From: Streptococcus suis
GTDB taxonomy: Bacteria > Bacillota > Bacilli > Lactobacillales > Streptococcaceae
Direction: 5' to 3'
Assembly: GCA_002831545.1 (NCBI GenBank)
Contig: CP025095.1
Coordinates: forward strand, 2,108,001-2,172,000
Length of the DNA: 64,000 nucleotides
Position 1 is the stretch's first letter, and every line of letters starts with the position of its first letter. This document shows positions 56,051 through 64,000 of the stretch, piece after piece. The notes below the pieces were generated by a model, which saw only the letters and a program-made list of their open reading frames with translations, was not told where the DNA came from and ran no database searches. Both the position numbers and the translations under genes were made by a program.

Positions 56051-56446
56051 CTAGTTCTTCACACTCGGTACAGCTTCCACAAAGACAGGCTGCTCTACCT
56101 TGTCCACATAGGAGCAGGTCATAGCTTCTAGGTCAGTGACCCACTTGTAAATACCTGCTTCTGCTGTTTCTTGACAGAAGGTGAGAAAATCTGTTTGTCC
56201 AGCCTGGTGATTGCGTAAGATAGTCACAAACTGGTCCAGATTGGCTTGGTCCGAAACAGGTACCGTCGCTTGATAGCCCTGTTTTTCCAGAGTCTGCCCT
56301 GTCTGTGAGCGATAGGTAACCTGCCCAGACTGAATATCCACCGTATTTTCTACCATACTCAAGTCCTTAAAATAGGCAATCAGTTTGGGAAAATCAGGCC
56401 CAGTAAACTGTACATGACCTCGATTGATGTTTTCTAAGGTGAACAT
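56051..56446 (-). CDS. DUF1398 family protein
   Basis: A 131-residue soluble protein (MFTLENINRGHVQFTGPDFPKL) with the family C-terminal block TFCQETAEAGIYKWVTDLEAMTCSYVD. DUF1398 proteins have no known function. I chose ATG 56446 (AAAGGAG upstream) over the longer frame, which runs through the leader. It lies between the glycine T-box and glyQ, so glycine-tRNA charging should control it. Confidence 0.82.
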   Translation of the reverse strand: MFTLENINRGHVQFTGPDFPKLIAYFKDLSMVENTVDIQSGQVTYRSQTGQTLEKQGYQATVPVSDQANLDQFVTILRNHQAGQTDFLTFCQETAEAGIYKWVTDLEAMTCSYVDKVEQPVFVEAVPSVKN

Positions 56447-56535
56447 TGGTCTCCTTTCTTTATAGTAGCTGTCTTCCACCTTGAGATGAAAAACAAGAAA
56501 TACTCGGTCGGCAGACAAAAAGAACCACATTCCCT

Positions 56536-56719
56536 TCCCCTGTCAACAGACATAGGGGCGTTGAGAACGCGGTTCCACCCTAATTTATTACTTCATTTGT
56601 ATGATTCTGATTGAGTCGGACATGGTCACGACTGGGAAAGCGCCAATTATTTCAAGACTGGCTTGGCTTTCACTCTCCCAAGCTCGCTAGACAGGCTTTT
56701 AAAACAACCTTCTTCCATG
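56536..56719 (-). promoter_or_regulatory. Glycine T-box leader controlling the DUF1398-glyQS-DUF896 operon
   Basis: On the minus strand the T-box core AGGGTGGAACCGCG (56581-56568) is intact. Stem I contains the GAGAGTGAAAGCC region and GAAATAATTGGCGC, where GGC is the likely glycine specifier. The promoter is TAGACA (56754-56749), 17 bp, TACAAT (56731-56726). Downstream the CCCC..TGTC / GACA..GGGG hairpin (56538-56559) would be the terminator, but a T-run follows only after about 12 nt. Uncharged tRNA-Gly should favour antitermination. Confidence 0.85.
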
Positions 56720-56796
56720 CTTAGTATTGTAGCAGAAAAAGAATATTTTGTCTAGAAAGAGCACTATTTATCCGAACACAATCCCACTGACAAATC

Positions 56797-57501
56797 CTAC
56801 AAGGCTATTGCAGGCCTATCGCAATCTAGTAGATATTTTTCTGGTACTACTCCCAAGAATTTTTCTGCGTGTTGACTGATAAAATCTAGGGCATTTTCCA
56901 AATCTTCTACTCTATCAGAATTGACCAACTCCATGACCAAGAAAGCATTCTTTGTCTCATCCGTAATCATGGTTCGCTCACCATCGCGCCAATTGAAACA
57001 GCGACAAACGGCGCCTTTATCATCCTTATAGCAAACTTCACCTGGTAAAGTTGGATTATTGTTTTCATCACCAATGAGATAGAATTCATCCCCACCCTCA
57101 GTGACCGTTAGTTGAAGATTACCTACAAATGTATCTAAATCTTCAGCACCACATGGAAGACCGAAACGCAAGCTTGCCGCATTATAGATGTCCACTAGCG
57201 GAGAGATAGTTGAAACTGGACGGTCACTAGCAGAACGCTTCAAAAGCGCTTCGATACTAGAACGCGCGCCTTTTTTAGTTTTGAACTTTTGATAGGCTTG
57301 ACGGTAGGTCTGGATCACCTCATTTTCACTAAAGGTATCTTCCGTAAGAAATTTCTGGGCAATGCTGTTACTCTCCTCGAGCAAATTCACAAGTTCTTCT
57401 GGCGATTGCGATGGAGCCTTATAGTCTTTCAATAAGAGAACTCCGATTTTTGCATCTGGAAACAAATTCCAAAAAGATGAATCAATAATAAATTGTGACA
57501 T
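56797..57501 (-). CDS. Stand-alone B3/B4 domain protein
   Basis: A 234-residue soluble protein of the B3_4 family, the fold used for editing in phenylalanyl-tRNA synthetase beta subunits (recognisable in SIEALLKRSASDRPVSTISPLVDIYNAASLRFGLPCGAEDLD). The second half reads YDDKGAVCRCFNWRDGERTMITDETKNAFLVME-like. Free-standing members may proofread mischarged tRNA or act on free aminoacyl compounds; the specificity is unknown. It has its own promoter and a hairpin leader, and AAAAGGAG precedes the ATG. Confidence 0.8.
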   Translation of the reverse strand: MSQFIIDSSFWNLFPDAKIGVLLLKDYKAPSQSPEELVNLLEESNSIAQKFLTEDTFSENEVIQTYRQAYQKFKTKKGARSSIEALLKRSASDRPVSTISPLVDIYNAASLRFGLPCGAEDLDTFVGNLQLTVTEGGDEFYLIGDENNNPTLPGEVCYKDDKGAVCRCFNWRDGERTMITDETKNAFLVMELVNSDRVEDLENALDFISQHAEKFLGVVPEKYLLDCDRPAIAL

Positions 57502-57520
57502 ATTCCAACTCCTTTTATAG

Positions 57521-57646
57521 AAAAATCAGCACCCTATGAACATCTTCTAAGACCTAACGATGTTCATAAAATGCTGTTGCATGACTACCCGGTGGCAGTG
57601 TTTATTTAATTAACATTATTGTATAAAAATGCTTTAAATAAGTCAA
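57521..57646 (-). promoter_or_regulatory. Promoter and structured leader of the B3/B4 gene
   Basis: Minus strand: TTGACT (57646-57641), 17 bp, TACAAT (57623-57618). The leader of about 110 nt has a GCCACCGGGTAGTCATGC stretch and then a hairpin (57576-57527) of CAGCA, a 3x3 internal loop, TATGAACATC and their complements around a 14-nt loop, followed directly by ATTTTTC. That is a terminator placed before the ribosome site, the layout of an attenuator or riboswitch. I cannot assign a class with certainty. Confidence 0.6.
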
Positions 57647-57682
57647 GGACTATCCAAAATTTGAAAAAACACAGCCAAATAA

Positions 57683-58375
57683 CTATCTATGACTAATCTT
57701 TCTGGTCAAGAAATCACCAACAAATTGAATAGCAAAGATGATGACCAAAATCAAAAATGTAGCGAGGAAGGTCACATCGTCATTGTAACGCAAGTAACCG
57801 TAGGAAAGGGCAACCTGTCCCAAACCACCTGCTCCGATAGCTCCTGCCATGGCTGTATAGCCGACCAAGGAAACTAGGGCAAAGGTCGTTACCCGAATCA
57901 AGTCAGGCAGACCCTCCCGCAGATAGACAAGGACAATATCCCAGAACGTCGCTCCTGAAGCCTGAGCCGCCTCAATGACACCACGATCCAATTCTGACAA
58001 GACCACCTCAACCTGACGGGCAAAGAAGGGGAAGACTGAAAGAGCAAGGGGAACCAAAGCTGCCTCAGTACCAATCGTTTTCCCAACAATAATTTTTGTC
58101 AAAGGAGCAATGGCCGCCAACAAAATAATGAAAGGAATGGCACGGAAGATCGAAGCCACCTTATCCAAAATCCAGTAAACCGTCTTATTTTCAATGACAC
58201 CCCGAGGACCAGTCAATACCAAGAACAAACCAGATACCAAGCCCATAAAGCCACCAAAAGCAAAGGAAACAAAGGTCATATAGAGGGTCAAATTAAAATG
58301 TGTTAACCAACCTGTCTGACCATCCCAGCCTAATTTATAAATATCTGGAAAATTCGTTTGAATCCATTCTAACAT
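57683..58375 (-). CDS. metP: Methionine ABC transporter permease
   Basis: Membrane component of the D/L-methionine importer (also called MetI). The 230-residue protein has about five to six helices with the permease EAA loop EAAQASGATFWDIVLVYLREGLPDLIR. It begins right after the metN stop and is the last gene of metQ-M20-metN-metP. Confidence 0.93.
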   Translation of the reverse strand: MLEWIQTNFPDIYKLGWDGQTGWLTHFNLTLYMTFVSFAFGGFMGLVSGLFLVLTGPRGVIENKTVYWILDKVASIFRAIPFIILLAAIAPLTKIIVGKTIGTEAALVPLALSVFPFFARQVEVVLSELDRGVIEAAQASGATFWDIVLVYLREGLPDLIRVTTFALVSLVGYTAMAGAIGAGGLGQVALSYGYLRYNDDVTFLATFLILVIIFAIQFVGDFLTRKISHR

Positions 58376-59440
58376 CTAGTTTGCTCCTTTCAAAATCGTC
58401 ACTTCCACACGCGCCTCCGTCACTGCCTCAATCGCACGGTGCAACTGACCAGGTTCTCCTGATAAGATCACCACCATCTCACCGACTGGCGTATGGTCCA
58501 AAATTTCAATATTGCCATAAAGAATATTGGCAGATACTTGATAGAATTTATACAAATCATTCACAATCGCCGTATCCGTATTGGAACCAGCATACTTGAG
58601 TTGCACCAAAATACTGTTCTCAGGCAAATTCTTAACAATATCCTGCTGGTAAATTTTCACCAAGGCCTCATCAATTCCTGTTGCTGTTTTGATGAAATCC
58701 TGAGTCAATTCTTCTTTTGGATGAGAGAAGATTTCTAAAACTGAACCTTCTTCGATCAAACGACCATCCTGCATAACAGCCACACGGTTACAAATGTCTT
58801 TTACAATCTGCATCTCGTGGGTAATCATAACAATGGTCAAGCCCAATTTTTCATTCAATTCCTGCAAGAGTGCCAAAATCTGCTTAGTTGTTTTCGGATC
58901 CAAGGCAGAAGTAGACTCATCAGAAATCAAGATTTTAGGGTCATTGGCCAAGGCACGCGCAATGGCAACACGTTGCTTTTGACCACCAGACAACTGAGCT
59001 GGATAGTTTTCAGCACGGTCAGAAAGCCCAACCAAGTCCAACAACTTAGCAACTTTTTCTTTCTTCTCTTCCTTGCTCAAACCCGAATGCTTAAGGGCAA
59101 AGGCTACGTTTTCTTCTGCCGTCATCTGCGCCATCAGATTGAAATGCTGGAAAATCATGCCGATTTCACGGCGTTTGCTCCGCAATTGAGCTGGGGTAAG
59201 TGTGACCTTTTCTCCCTCATAAATCACATCCTCATCAATGGTAATCTTACCTGCTGTAGGAACCTGCAACAAATTGATGACACGGACAAGGGTAGATTTC
59301 CCGGCTCCAGAATAACCTACGATACCGTAAATATCCCCTTGATTGATATGGATGGTCACATCCTTTACCGCTTCAATGGTCCGTTTTTTCTGCTGGAAGG
59401 TTACATCAATATTATCTAGCTTAATCATTTCCTTACTCAT
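58376..59440 (-). CDS. metN: Methionine ABC transporter ATP-binding protein
   Basis: ATPase of the methionine importer. The 354-residue protein has Walker [14 protein letters not shown]-loop [13 protein letters not shown], signature [15 protein letters not shown], Walker [13 protein letters not shown] and H-loop VMITHEM. The C-terminal ACT-like NIL domain (about 280-354) senses intracellular methionine in related transporters. I chose ATG 59440 by family alignment from memory; a TTG at 59449 has closer ribosome-site spacing. It overlaps the M20 gene. Confidence 0.93.
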   Translation of the reverse strand: MSKEMIKLDNIDVTFQQKKRTIEAVKDVTIHINQGDIYGIVGYSGAGKSTLVRVINLLQVPTAGKITIDEDVIYEGEKVTLTPAQLRSKRREIGMIFQHFNLMAQMTAEENVAFALKHSGLSKEEKKEKVAKLLDLVGLSDRAENYPAQLSGGQKQRVAIARALANDPKILISDESTSALDPKTTKQILALLQELNEKLGLTIVMITHEMQIVKDICNRVAVMQDGRLIEEGSVLEIFSHPKEELTQDFIKTATGIDEALVKIYQQDIVKNLPENSILVQLKYAGSNTDTAIVNDLYKFYQVSANILYGNIEILDHTPVGEMVVILSGEPGQLHRAIEAVTEARVEVTILKGAN

Positions 59441-60800
59441 AACTTGCAATTAACTCCTCTACTAATTCAACATGGCTATAGTAGTCAGCGATGCTGACAT
59501 TTTCATCACCGGCATGGTCACGACTGTTGGCATTTCCTAGACCAAATCCTGCAATCGGCACTCCTAAAGCATGAAAGACGGTGTGCATGGGGCCCGTCCC
59601 CGGTGACGTCGGCAAGACAGCAACTCCTTCTGGTGTCAATTTTTTGGCCAATTCAATCACATTGACAATGGCAGGGTGGGACATATCACTTCGGTAGCTC
59701 ATCTCTCCTAGAGTGAAGACAACCTCAACTTTATCAAAACCATGCTTGTCCAAATGCTGGCGAATTTTGTCCAAAACATCATGCGGCTCCAACCCAGGTA
59801 CCAGACGGACTTCCATCTTAGCAGAAGCCTGAGCTGGTATGATGGTCTTGACACCTTGACCAAGATAGCCAGTTGACAAGCCTTCAATGGTAATCGATGG
59901 CTCAAAATACAAACGCTTCAGAAACTCACGACGATCTTCTACCAAGGTTGGAAAGGTTAATCCATAAATATCCGTCACAGACTGACTGGTCGCAAGTGCA
60001 AATTCCTCAACTAAGGCCAATTCACGTTCATTTGGTTCTTGCACTTGTTCGTAAATACCATCAACCAAAATTCGTCCATCTGCAGCCCGCATGGATTGAA
60101 GTGCTGATAATAAATACCAGCTTGCCGAATCAATGACACCTCCATAGGAAGAATGAATATCCAAGTCAGCTGATTTGACCTGAAGATCGAAGGTCACAAT
60201 TCCCTTATTTCCCCCAGCAATTTCTAGCTGATGTAGGCTATTGCGATGCCCCTGCTCCCAGACCAGCAAATCAGCACCAATCAAGTGTTCTTTGTATTTT
60301 GAAAGATACTTATCCAAGTCGACAGAAGCTGACTCTTCTGCCCCTTCCATAATAAAAATCACATTGACTGGTAAATGGCCATTCTGTCTAGCCTGATATT
60401 TTTTCAAGGCCGACAGACGAGCTGTGATATGGCCCTTATCATCATCTACCCCCCGACCATAGATATAGCCTTCAGAAATAGTCAATTCAAAAGGATTGCC
60501 CTTCTCCCAAACCTGATCGGCATCAGCAGGAACCGTGTCATAGTGATTGTAAAAAATCAATGTTTTCGCATCTGGCACCGAAGCCTTAAACGTAGCCATG
60601 ACAAAGGGTGCTGCATAACTGTCGTCTAAAACAACATCTGCCCCAGCTTCTTCAAACATATCTTTCAAGTAAGTCGCCACATCCAACAAACCAATCTGCT
60701 GAGCAAAAATGGATTTCTTTGAAATCAAGACCTTCAACTTTTCAAAATAGTTTTGAATAATCGCATCATTTTCAAATAATTGAACTTTACTATCTGCCAT
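59433..60800 (-). CDS. M20-family metallopeptidase of the methionine operon
   Basis: Zinc-dependent amidohydrolase or dipeptidase of 455 residues (ArgE/DapE/CNDP-like). Metal ligands are visible: His/Asp in [14 protein letters not shown], Asp in [10 protein letters not shown], Glu-Glu in [10 protein letters not shown], and His near the end in [12 protein letters not shown]. Its place between metQ and metN is conserved in streptococci as I recall, which suggests that it releases methionine or a precursor from N-acyl or dipeptide forms. Substrate unproven. GGAGGAAG precedes the ATG. Confidence 0.85.
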   Translation of the reverse strand: MADSKVQLFENDAIIQNYFEKLKVLISKKSIFAQQIGLLDVATYLKDMFEEAGADVVLDDSYAAPFVMATFKASVPDAKTLIFYNHYDTVPADADQVWEKGNPFELTISEGYIYGRGVDDDKGHITARLSALKKYQARQNGHLPVNVIFIMEGAEESASVDLDKYLSKYKEHLIGADLLVWEQGHRNSLHQLEIAGGNKGIVTFDLQVKSADLDIHSSYGGVIDSASWYLLSALQSMRAADGRILVDGIYEQVQEPNERELALVEEFALATSQSVTDIYGLTFPTLVEDRREFLKRLYFEPSITIEGLSTGYLGQGVKTIIPAQASAKMEVRLVPGLEPHDVLDKIRQHLDKHGFDKVEVVFTLGEMSYRSDMSHPAIVNVIELAKKLTPEGVAVLPTSPGTGPMHTVFHALGVPIAGFGLGNANSRDHAGDENVSIADYYSHVELVEELIASYE

Positions 60801-60956
60801 ACTTCCTCCTCATACTCAATGAAAACCAATTAAATCTACTAACCAAAATCAAATATTCTCCCGCATTTCTGACTTTGGTTAAGAGATTTTTTCTTATCTC
60901 TATAAAAACAGATAGAGGGCTGAACAATTCTGCCCAGTCCTCAACCTATTTACATT

Positions 60957-61814
60957 TTACCAAACTGGCTCATCCATACCGTCTGAAGTCTCTTCAATAA
61001 CCTTTTTCACTTCATCCGTGTGATAGGCTTCGATAATTTTCTTAATCGCTGCTGCTTGCTCTGATTTTTCCCAATCGCTACGAGCTGCAATCAAGTTGTA
61101 CCACTGTTTTGAATTTTCATCTTTTTGCTCTTTGTAAAGGGCATTTTTATAATCCAAACCAGCTTCCAACACAAATGTGTTGTTTACAACTGCTGCATCA
61201 ACTGAGCTAAGTGAGCTTGCTGTTTGGCTTGCATCCAACTCAGTAATTTTCAAGTTTTTCTTGTTTTCAGTAATGTCAGCAATAGTTGCCAATTCTGTAC
61301 CAGATACACCAACCTTGATCAAACCAGCTGCTTGAAGAAGGTAAAGAGCACGACTTTCGTTTGTTGGGTCGTTTGGAACCGCAATTTCTGCACCATCTGG
61401 AATTTCTTCCACTTTAGTGTACTTGTTTTTTCCATCAGCTGTACCTGAGTAAAGACGGATTGGTGCGATATAAGTATCTGCAATAGCAACCAAATCTTCA
61501 CCATTTTCTTCATTCCAGTTATTCAAGAAGTTGTAGTGTTGGAAAGCATTGATGTCTACTTCGTTTTCAGCTACTGCCTTGTTTGGTTGTGAATAGTCTG
61601 TAAATTGAGTGAATTCCAACTTCACTTCGTCCCCAAGTATTTCTTGAACTTTATCCCAACGGGCTTGCTCAGAATCGCTCAAGCTCATCACACCCACACG
61701 AACAGTTGTTGCTGAAGAATCGGATGAAGAGCTAGAAGACGAGCTACCACATGCAGCAAGTACACCTACTGATAAAGCAGCTGTTGCCAAACTAAACAAT
61801 TTTTTTAATTTCAT
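60957..61814 (-). CDS. metQ: Methionine-binding lipoprotein
   Basis: Substrate-binding protein of the methionine importer, NLPA family. The 285-residue protein has a signal peptide with LAAC lipobox (Cys about 22), a serine linker (GSSSSSSSSDSSATT), and the family domain (RVGVMSLSDSEQARWDKVQEI ... YNLIAARSDWEKSEQAAAIKKIIEAY). First gene of the operon; a Met-box-like dyad lies upstream. Confidence 0.94.
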   Translation of the reverse strand: MKLKKLFSLATAALSVGVLAACGSSSSSSSSDSSATTVRVGVMSLSDSEQARWDKVQEILGDEVKLEFTQFTDYSQPNKAVAENEVDINAFQHYNFLNNWNEENGEDLVAIADTYIAPIRLYSGTADGKNKYTKVEEIPDGAEIAVPNDPTNESRALYLLQAAGLIKVGVSGTELATIADITENKKNLKITELDASQTASSLSSVDAAVVNNTFVLEAGLDYKNALYKEQKDENSKQWYNLIAARSDWEKSEQAAAIKKIIEAYHTDEVKKVIEETSDGMDEPVW

Positions 61815-61886
61815 AAAATGATCTCCTTAAATTAGAACTGTATCTATCTTAACACAGAAACGACAATCTGACCAATTGGCATTTTT

Positions 61887-61904
61887 TATAGTTCGTTATA
61901 ACTA
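61887..61904. promoter_or_regulatory. Met-box-like dyad upstream of metQ
   Basis: TATAGTTCGTTATAACTA is a near-palindrome close to the streptococcal MET box (TATAGTTnnnAACTATA) bound by MetR/MtaR-type LysR regulators. It lies about 75 bp upstream of metQ. One half-site is imperfect. Confidence 0.6.
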
Positions 61905-61948
61905 AATTTTATAACAAATACCCTTGCAATTATAAGTATCGATAATAA

Positions 61949-61973
61949 AAAGAGGGAAGCTATTTCCCTCTTT
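61949..61973. terminator. Terminator after the wall-anchored protein gene
   Basis: AAAGAGGGAA-GCTA-TTTCCCTCTTT hairpin. On the minus strand it follows the surface-protein stop by about 20 nt and insulates the metQ promoter. Confidence 0.88.
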
Positions 61974-61993
61974 CGTAATATTTTCCCAGCTTG

Positions 61994-64000
61994 CTAGCCT
62001 AAGAAATCTTTTTTCCTTTTAGCTACAGTTAAGCTAAGAAGTGCGAGTCCCGCCAAAATTGGTAGCTTGGACTGATGTCCATTTGTTCTAGGTAAGATTG
62101 AGGCCGATGATTTTTCAGATTCTACTTTCTGTCTCGAAACGGTAGTTGCTGAATATAAAGCCTCGTTATTAGTATTTCCCAATGTCAATTGGGTCGATAC
62201 TTCGATAACTGGATACACTAGATTAGTTAGGTTACTTGAAGATTCAGTAACTGCTGATACTCCTTTGATTAGTGCAACAGGTGTTTCTATGACTGGCGGT
62301 TCGACTTCTATTGGAGATGGCGGCGTTTCTTCGACTGGCGGTTCGACTTCTGTTGAAGTTGGCGGCGTTTCTTCGACTGGCCAATCGACTTCTGTTGATG
62401 TTGGCGGTGTCTCTTCGACTGGCGGATCGACTTCTGTTGAAGATGACGGCGTTTCTTCGACTGACGGATCGACTTCTGTTGATGTTGGCGGTGTTTCTTC
62501 GACTGGCGGTTCGACTTCTGTTGGAGATGACGGCGTTTCTTCGACTGGTGAGTCTACTTCTGTTGAAGATGGTGGCATTTCTTCGACTGGCGGTTCGACT
62601 TCTGTTGGAGATGGCGGAGTTACTTCGACTGGCGGTTCGACTTCTGTTGATGTTGGCGGCGTTTCTTCGACTGGTGAGTCTACTTCTATATTGTCAACTT
62701 TCGAGCTTGATTTCAAATTGACAACAATTTCATAAAAGGGACCATTATAATTCAAATCGCTACTAAAAATTGTAGTGAAACCTTGACTTACCTCAACAGA
62801 TTCAAAATAATATGCCCTCTCATCAATACCATTACTTTCATCACGAATGACATTATCAATTGTGGAGTTCGCAACTCGACGACTCTCTTTAACTACTGAT
62901 TCACCATCTTTAAATTGAATAGTATATAAGGCTTGCCTGATAGTTGAATTATCGTAGATCACACCTTCTGGTAGAAGTTTTTTCTCAATTTCAGGCAGAG
63001 GGTTATCCGATGTATTTACAACTAGTTGCTGGTATGAACGTATTACCTCTGTTTGAGTCCGATTTCCAACAGTAACTGACCTTGAAGAGATTTGAGTCCC
63101 ACCAGCACCAAGTAAATCAAATGTTACACCATGTTCATTTTCATATGCTGAAATTGCCTCACGAATCACTTGTTTCATTGCTTCAAGGTCTTCACCATGG
63201 AAATTTGTGCGAATCAGTACTCGCCCACTTGATTTTTCAACAACCTCAATATCGGTTACTATTGTCGTTTCAACAACCGGATTTAAATTTTCTACATCAT
63301 TAGCCTGATTGACAACAATGGTTTTCGCAGGCAAACTATCAACAGTGGATAAGTAACTCGTATTGCCATAAATATCTGTCAGATATAAATATCTCAGATC
63401 ATATTGTCCTGGTAAATAAGAATAGTGAATTGTTTCAGATAAAGTCAGTCTTTTTCGATTTCCCTCCAATTGCTCAATATTCGTAATATTTTCGCCAAAT
63501 CGGAGTGTTCCTGACTCACTTTCAAATCCGAGATTAACAGATGTGATATTCGAATTATCTTCCACTAAAAGTACCACTTCAACTGTCTCACCTTGTTTAG
63601 CTTCATTTCGACTAGTTTCTAACTCAATAAACTTAGGTGCTGAAAAATCAGTAACGATATTAGGTGAGTTGATGATAGCCTGGGTAGCAATATTTTGAAT
63701 AATTTCAGGTTCTGAAAGGCTATTTGATGAACTTTCGTTTTTAGCATTCAAATATATAAAGTCCAAAGATAAGTCTGACTTAGGATAATCACTTGCTATT
63801 GGTACCGTAACATCAAAGCGATACAGTCCGTCTGCAATCTTGATTGGGTTATTACTCTCTCCTCTAAGCACATATTGACTAGACAGTTTTTTATCAGATA
63901 GACCAAAGTAAATACGCTCCATTTCCTCTTCAGACGAAACCACAAAACTAGCAGTCAGTTTTTCTCCCGGCTGGTAAGACTCTTTATCAAATGTCAGGGA
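61994..64000 (-). CDS. C-terminal part of an LPXTG-type cell-wall protein (cut by window edge)
   Basis: The frame is open to the window edge (reading ...SLTFDKESYQPGEKLTAS FVVSSEEE... upstream of the first in-window start), so at least 668 residues are visible and the signal peptide is outside. Two Ig-like or bacterial surface domains (KxxxKQGETVEVVLLVED... and the VVNQAND region) are followed by a VxxPVEETPPxSTE repeat stretch. The sorting signal is LPRTNG, a hydrophobic helix and a RKKDFLG tail, for sortase A attachment. Probably an adhesin or immune-interacting protein; no family was recognised. Confidence 0.88.
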   Translation of the reverse strand, partial: SLTFDKESYQPGEKLTASFVVSSEEEMERIYFGLSDKKLSSQYVLRGESNNPIKIADGLYRFDVTVPIASDYPKSDLSLDFIYLNAKNESSSNSLSEPEIIQNIATQAIINSPNIVTDFSAPKFIELETSRNEAKQGETVEVVLLVEDNSNITSVNLGFESESGTLRFGENITNIEQLEGNRKRLTLSETIHYSYLPGQYDLRYLYLTDIYGNTSYLSTVDSLPAKTIVVNQANDVENLNPVVETTIVTDIEVVEKSSGRVLIRTNFHGEDLEAMKQVIREAISAYENEHGVTFDLLGAGGTQISSRSVTVGNRTQTEVIRSYQQLVVNTSDNPLPEIEKKLLPEGVIYDNSTIRQALYTIQFKDGESVVKESRRVANSTIDNVIRDESNGIDERAYYFESVEVSQGFTTIFSSDLNYNGPFYEIVVNLKSSSKVDNIEVDSPVEETPPTSTEVEPPVEVTPPSPTEVEPPVEEMPPSSTEVDSPVEETPSSPTEVEPPVEETPPTSTEVDPSVEETPSSSTEVDPPVEETPPTSTEVDWPVEETPPTSTEVEPPVEETPPSPIEVEPPVIETPVALIKGVSAVTESSSNLTNLVYPVIEVSTQLTLGNTNNEALYSATTVSRQKVESEKSSASILPRTNGHQSKLPILAGLALLSLTVAKRKKDFLG
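62265..62684 (-). repeat. Ten 42-bp tandem repeats encoding a proline-rich stalk
   Basis: Unit of 14 residues, (V)(D/E)xPVEETPPxSTE, in nine good copies and one degenerate one. The third-position and Ser/Pro/Thr differences are mixed between units, so the array is not a recent perfect expansion. It should form an extended wall-spanning stalk. Such arrays change copy number by slippage or recombination. Confidence 0.9.

Noticed and set aside
60814..60829. TACTCAATGAAAACC sequence upstream of the M20 gene, like a RUP end
   Set aside because: Only one end is visible, with a mismatch and no partner; at most a remnant.
60906..60944. Possible terminator after metQ
   Set aside because: Only a 4-bp GGGC/GCCC stem with a long loop; too weak to call although a T-run is near.
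62265..62684. Regular repeat spacing considered as a CRISPR array
   Set aside because: Units are contiguous without spacers, in frame, and encode the proline-rich stalk.
62265..62735. Plus-strand ORF with regular SSTGGSTSV-type repeats
   Set aside because: It is the antisense of the 42-bp repeats of the wall protein; codon structure and sorting signal are on the minus strand.
1..64000. tRNA, rRNA, prophage, toxin-antitoxin or restriction genes
   Set aside because: I looked for tRNA arms, 16S/23S motifs, phage structural genes and defence enzymes and saw none. The accessory content is IS elements, repeats and the XRE operon.

Overview
The window reads as chromosome of a low-GC streptococcus, most likely Streptococcus suis. 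The evidence is the streptococcal gene orders (murC next to an SNF2 helicase, gnd-ritR, rsmH-ftsL-pbpX-mraY, metQ-M20 peptidase-metN-metP), streptococcal repeats of RUP/BOX type, and a PBP2x whose residue numbering fits S. suis. This is recognition from sequence only; no database search was possible. No rRNA, tRNA, CRISPR array or prophage is visible.

Layout. 1-14.5 kb is housekeeping: lysA, pepC, a BI-1 protein, an HD protein, a TrmH-like methyltransferase, acylphosphatase with yidC2, greA, mltG, a GNAT acetyltransferase, murC and an SNF2 helicase. 14.6-19.8 kb is an insertion-sequence pile-up. It holds an ISL3-type element with an exact 8-bp target duplication and a broken transposase, a small membrane gene with a decayed paralogue, and an IS30-type element inserted in a composite repeat and itself hit by an IS630-type element. 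19.8-32 kb holds der, the nrdR-dnaB-dnaI-nitroreductase cluster, an AI-2E-family permease, ritR-gnd, a DUF177 gene, trxB and a DEAD-box helicase. 31.7-32.8 kb is an EcsC-like gene split by a repeat. 32.9-37.5 kb is the cell-wall cluster mraY-pbpX-ftsL-rsmH.

37.5-40.5 kb is a small XRE-regulator operon with DUF3278-like and other membrane proteins, preceded by four operator-like dyads around a consensus promoter. 40.5-47.3 kb is the most striking region. It encodes NusG-II (EetA-like), a UbiA prenyltransferase (DmkA-like), ApbE (FmnB-like), an FMN-binding lipoprotein (PplA-like), a polyprenyl synthase (DmkB-like), a long type-II NADH dehydrogenase with a membrane tail (Ndh2) and a Gx-family membrane protein (EetB-like). 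This is the full part list of the flavin-based extracellular electron transfer system described in Listeria. In that model Ndh2 passes electrons from NADH to a demethylmenaquinone made by DmkA/DmkB, and EetA/EetB and the ApbE-flavinylated lipoprotein carry them outside.

47.5-49.5 kb encodes a Ktr/Trk potassium system, followed by a RUP-like mobile repeat and a MATE exporter. A second IS630 copy (51.3-52.4 kb) interrupts a small membrane gene. 52.8-56.7 kb is a glycyl-tRNA synthetase operon behind a glycine T-box. 56.8-57.6 kb is a stand-alone B3/B4-domain gene with its own promoter and a hairpin leader. 57.7-61.8 kb is the methionine ABC transporter operon. The right edge cuts through an LPXTG-type wall protein with ten 42-bp repeats.

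The recurring theme is a family of modular hairpin repeats and IS elements. They have interrupted a transposase and an EcsC-like gene, and they lie against the stop codons of der and of the EcsC-like gene.
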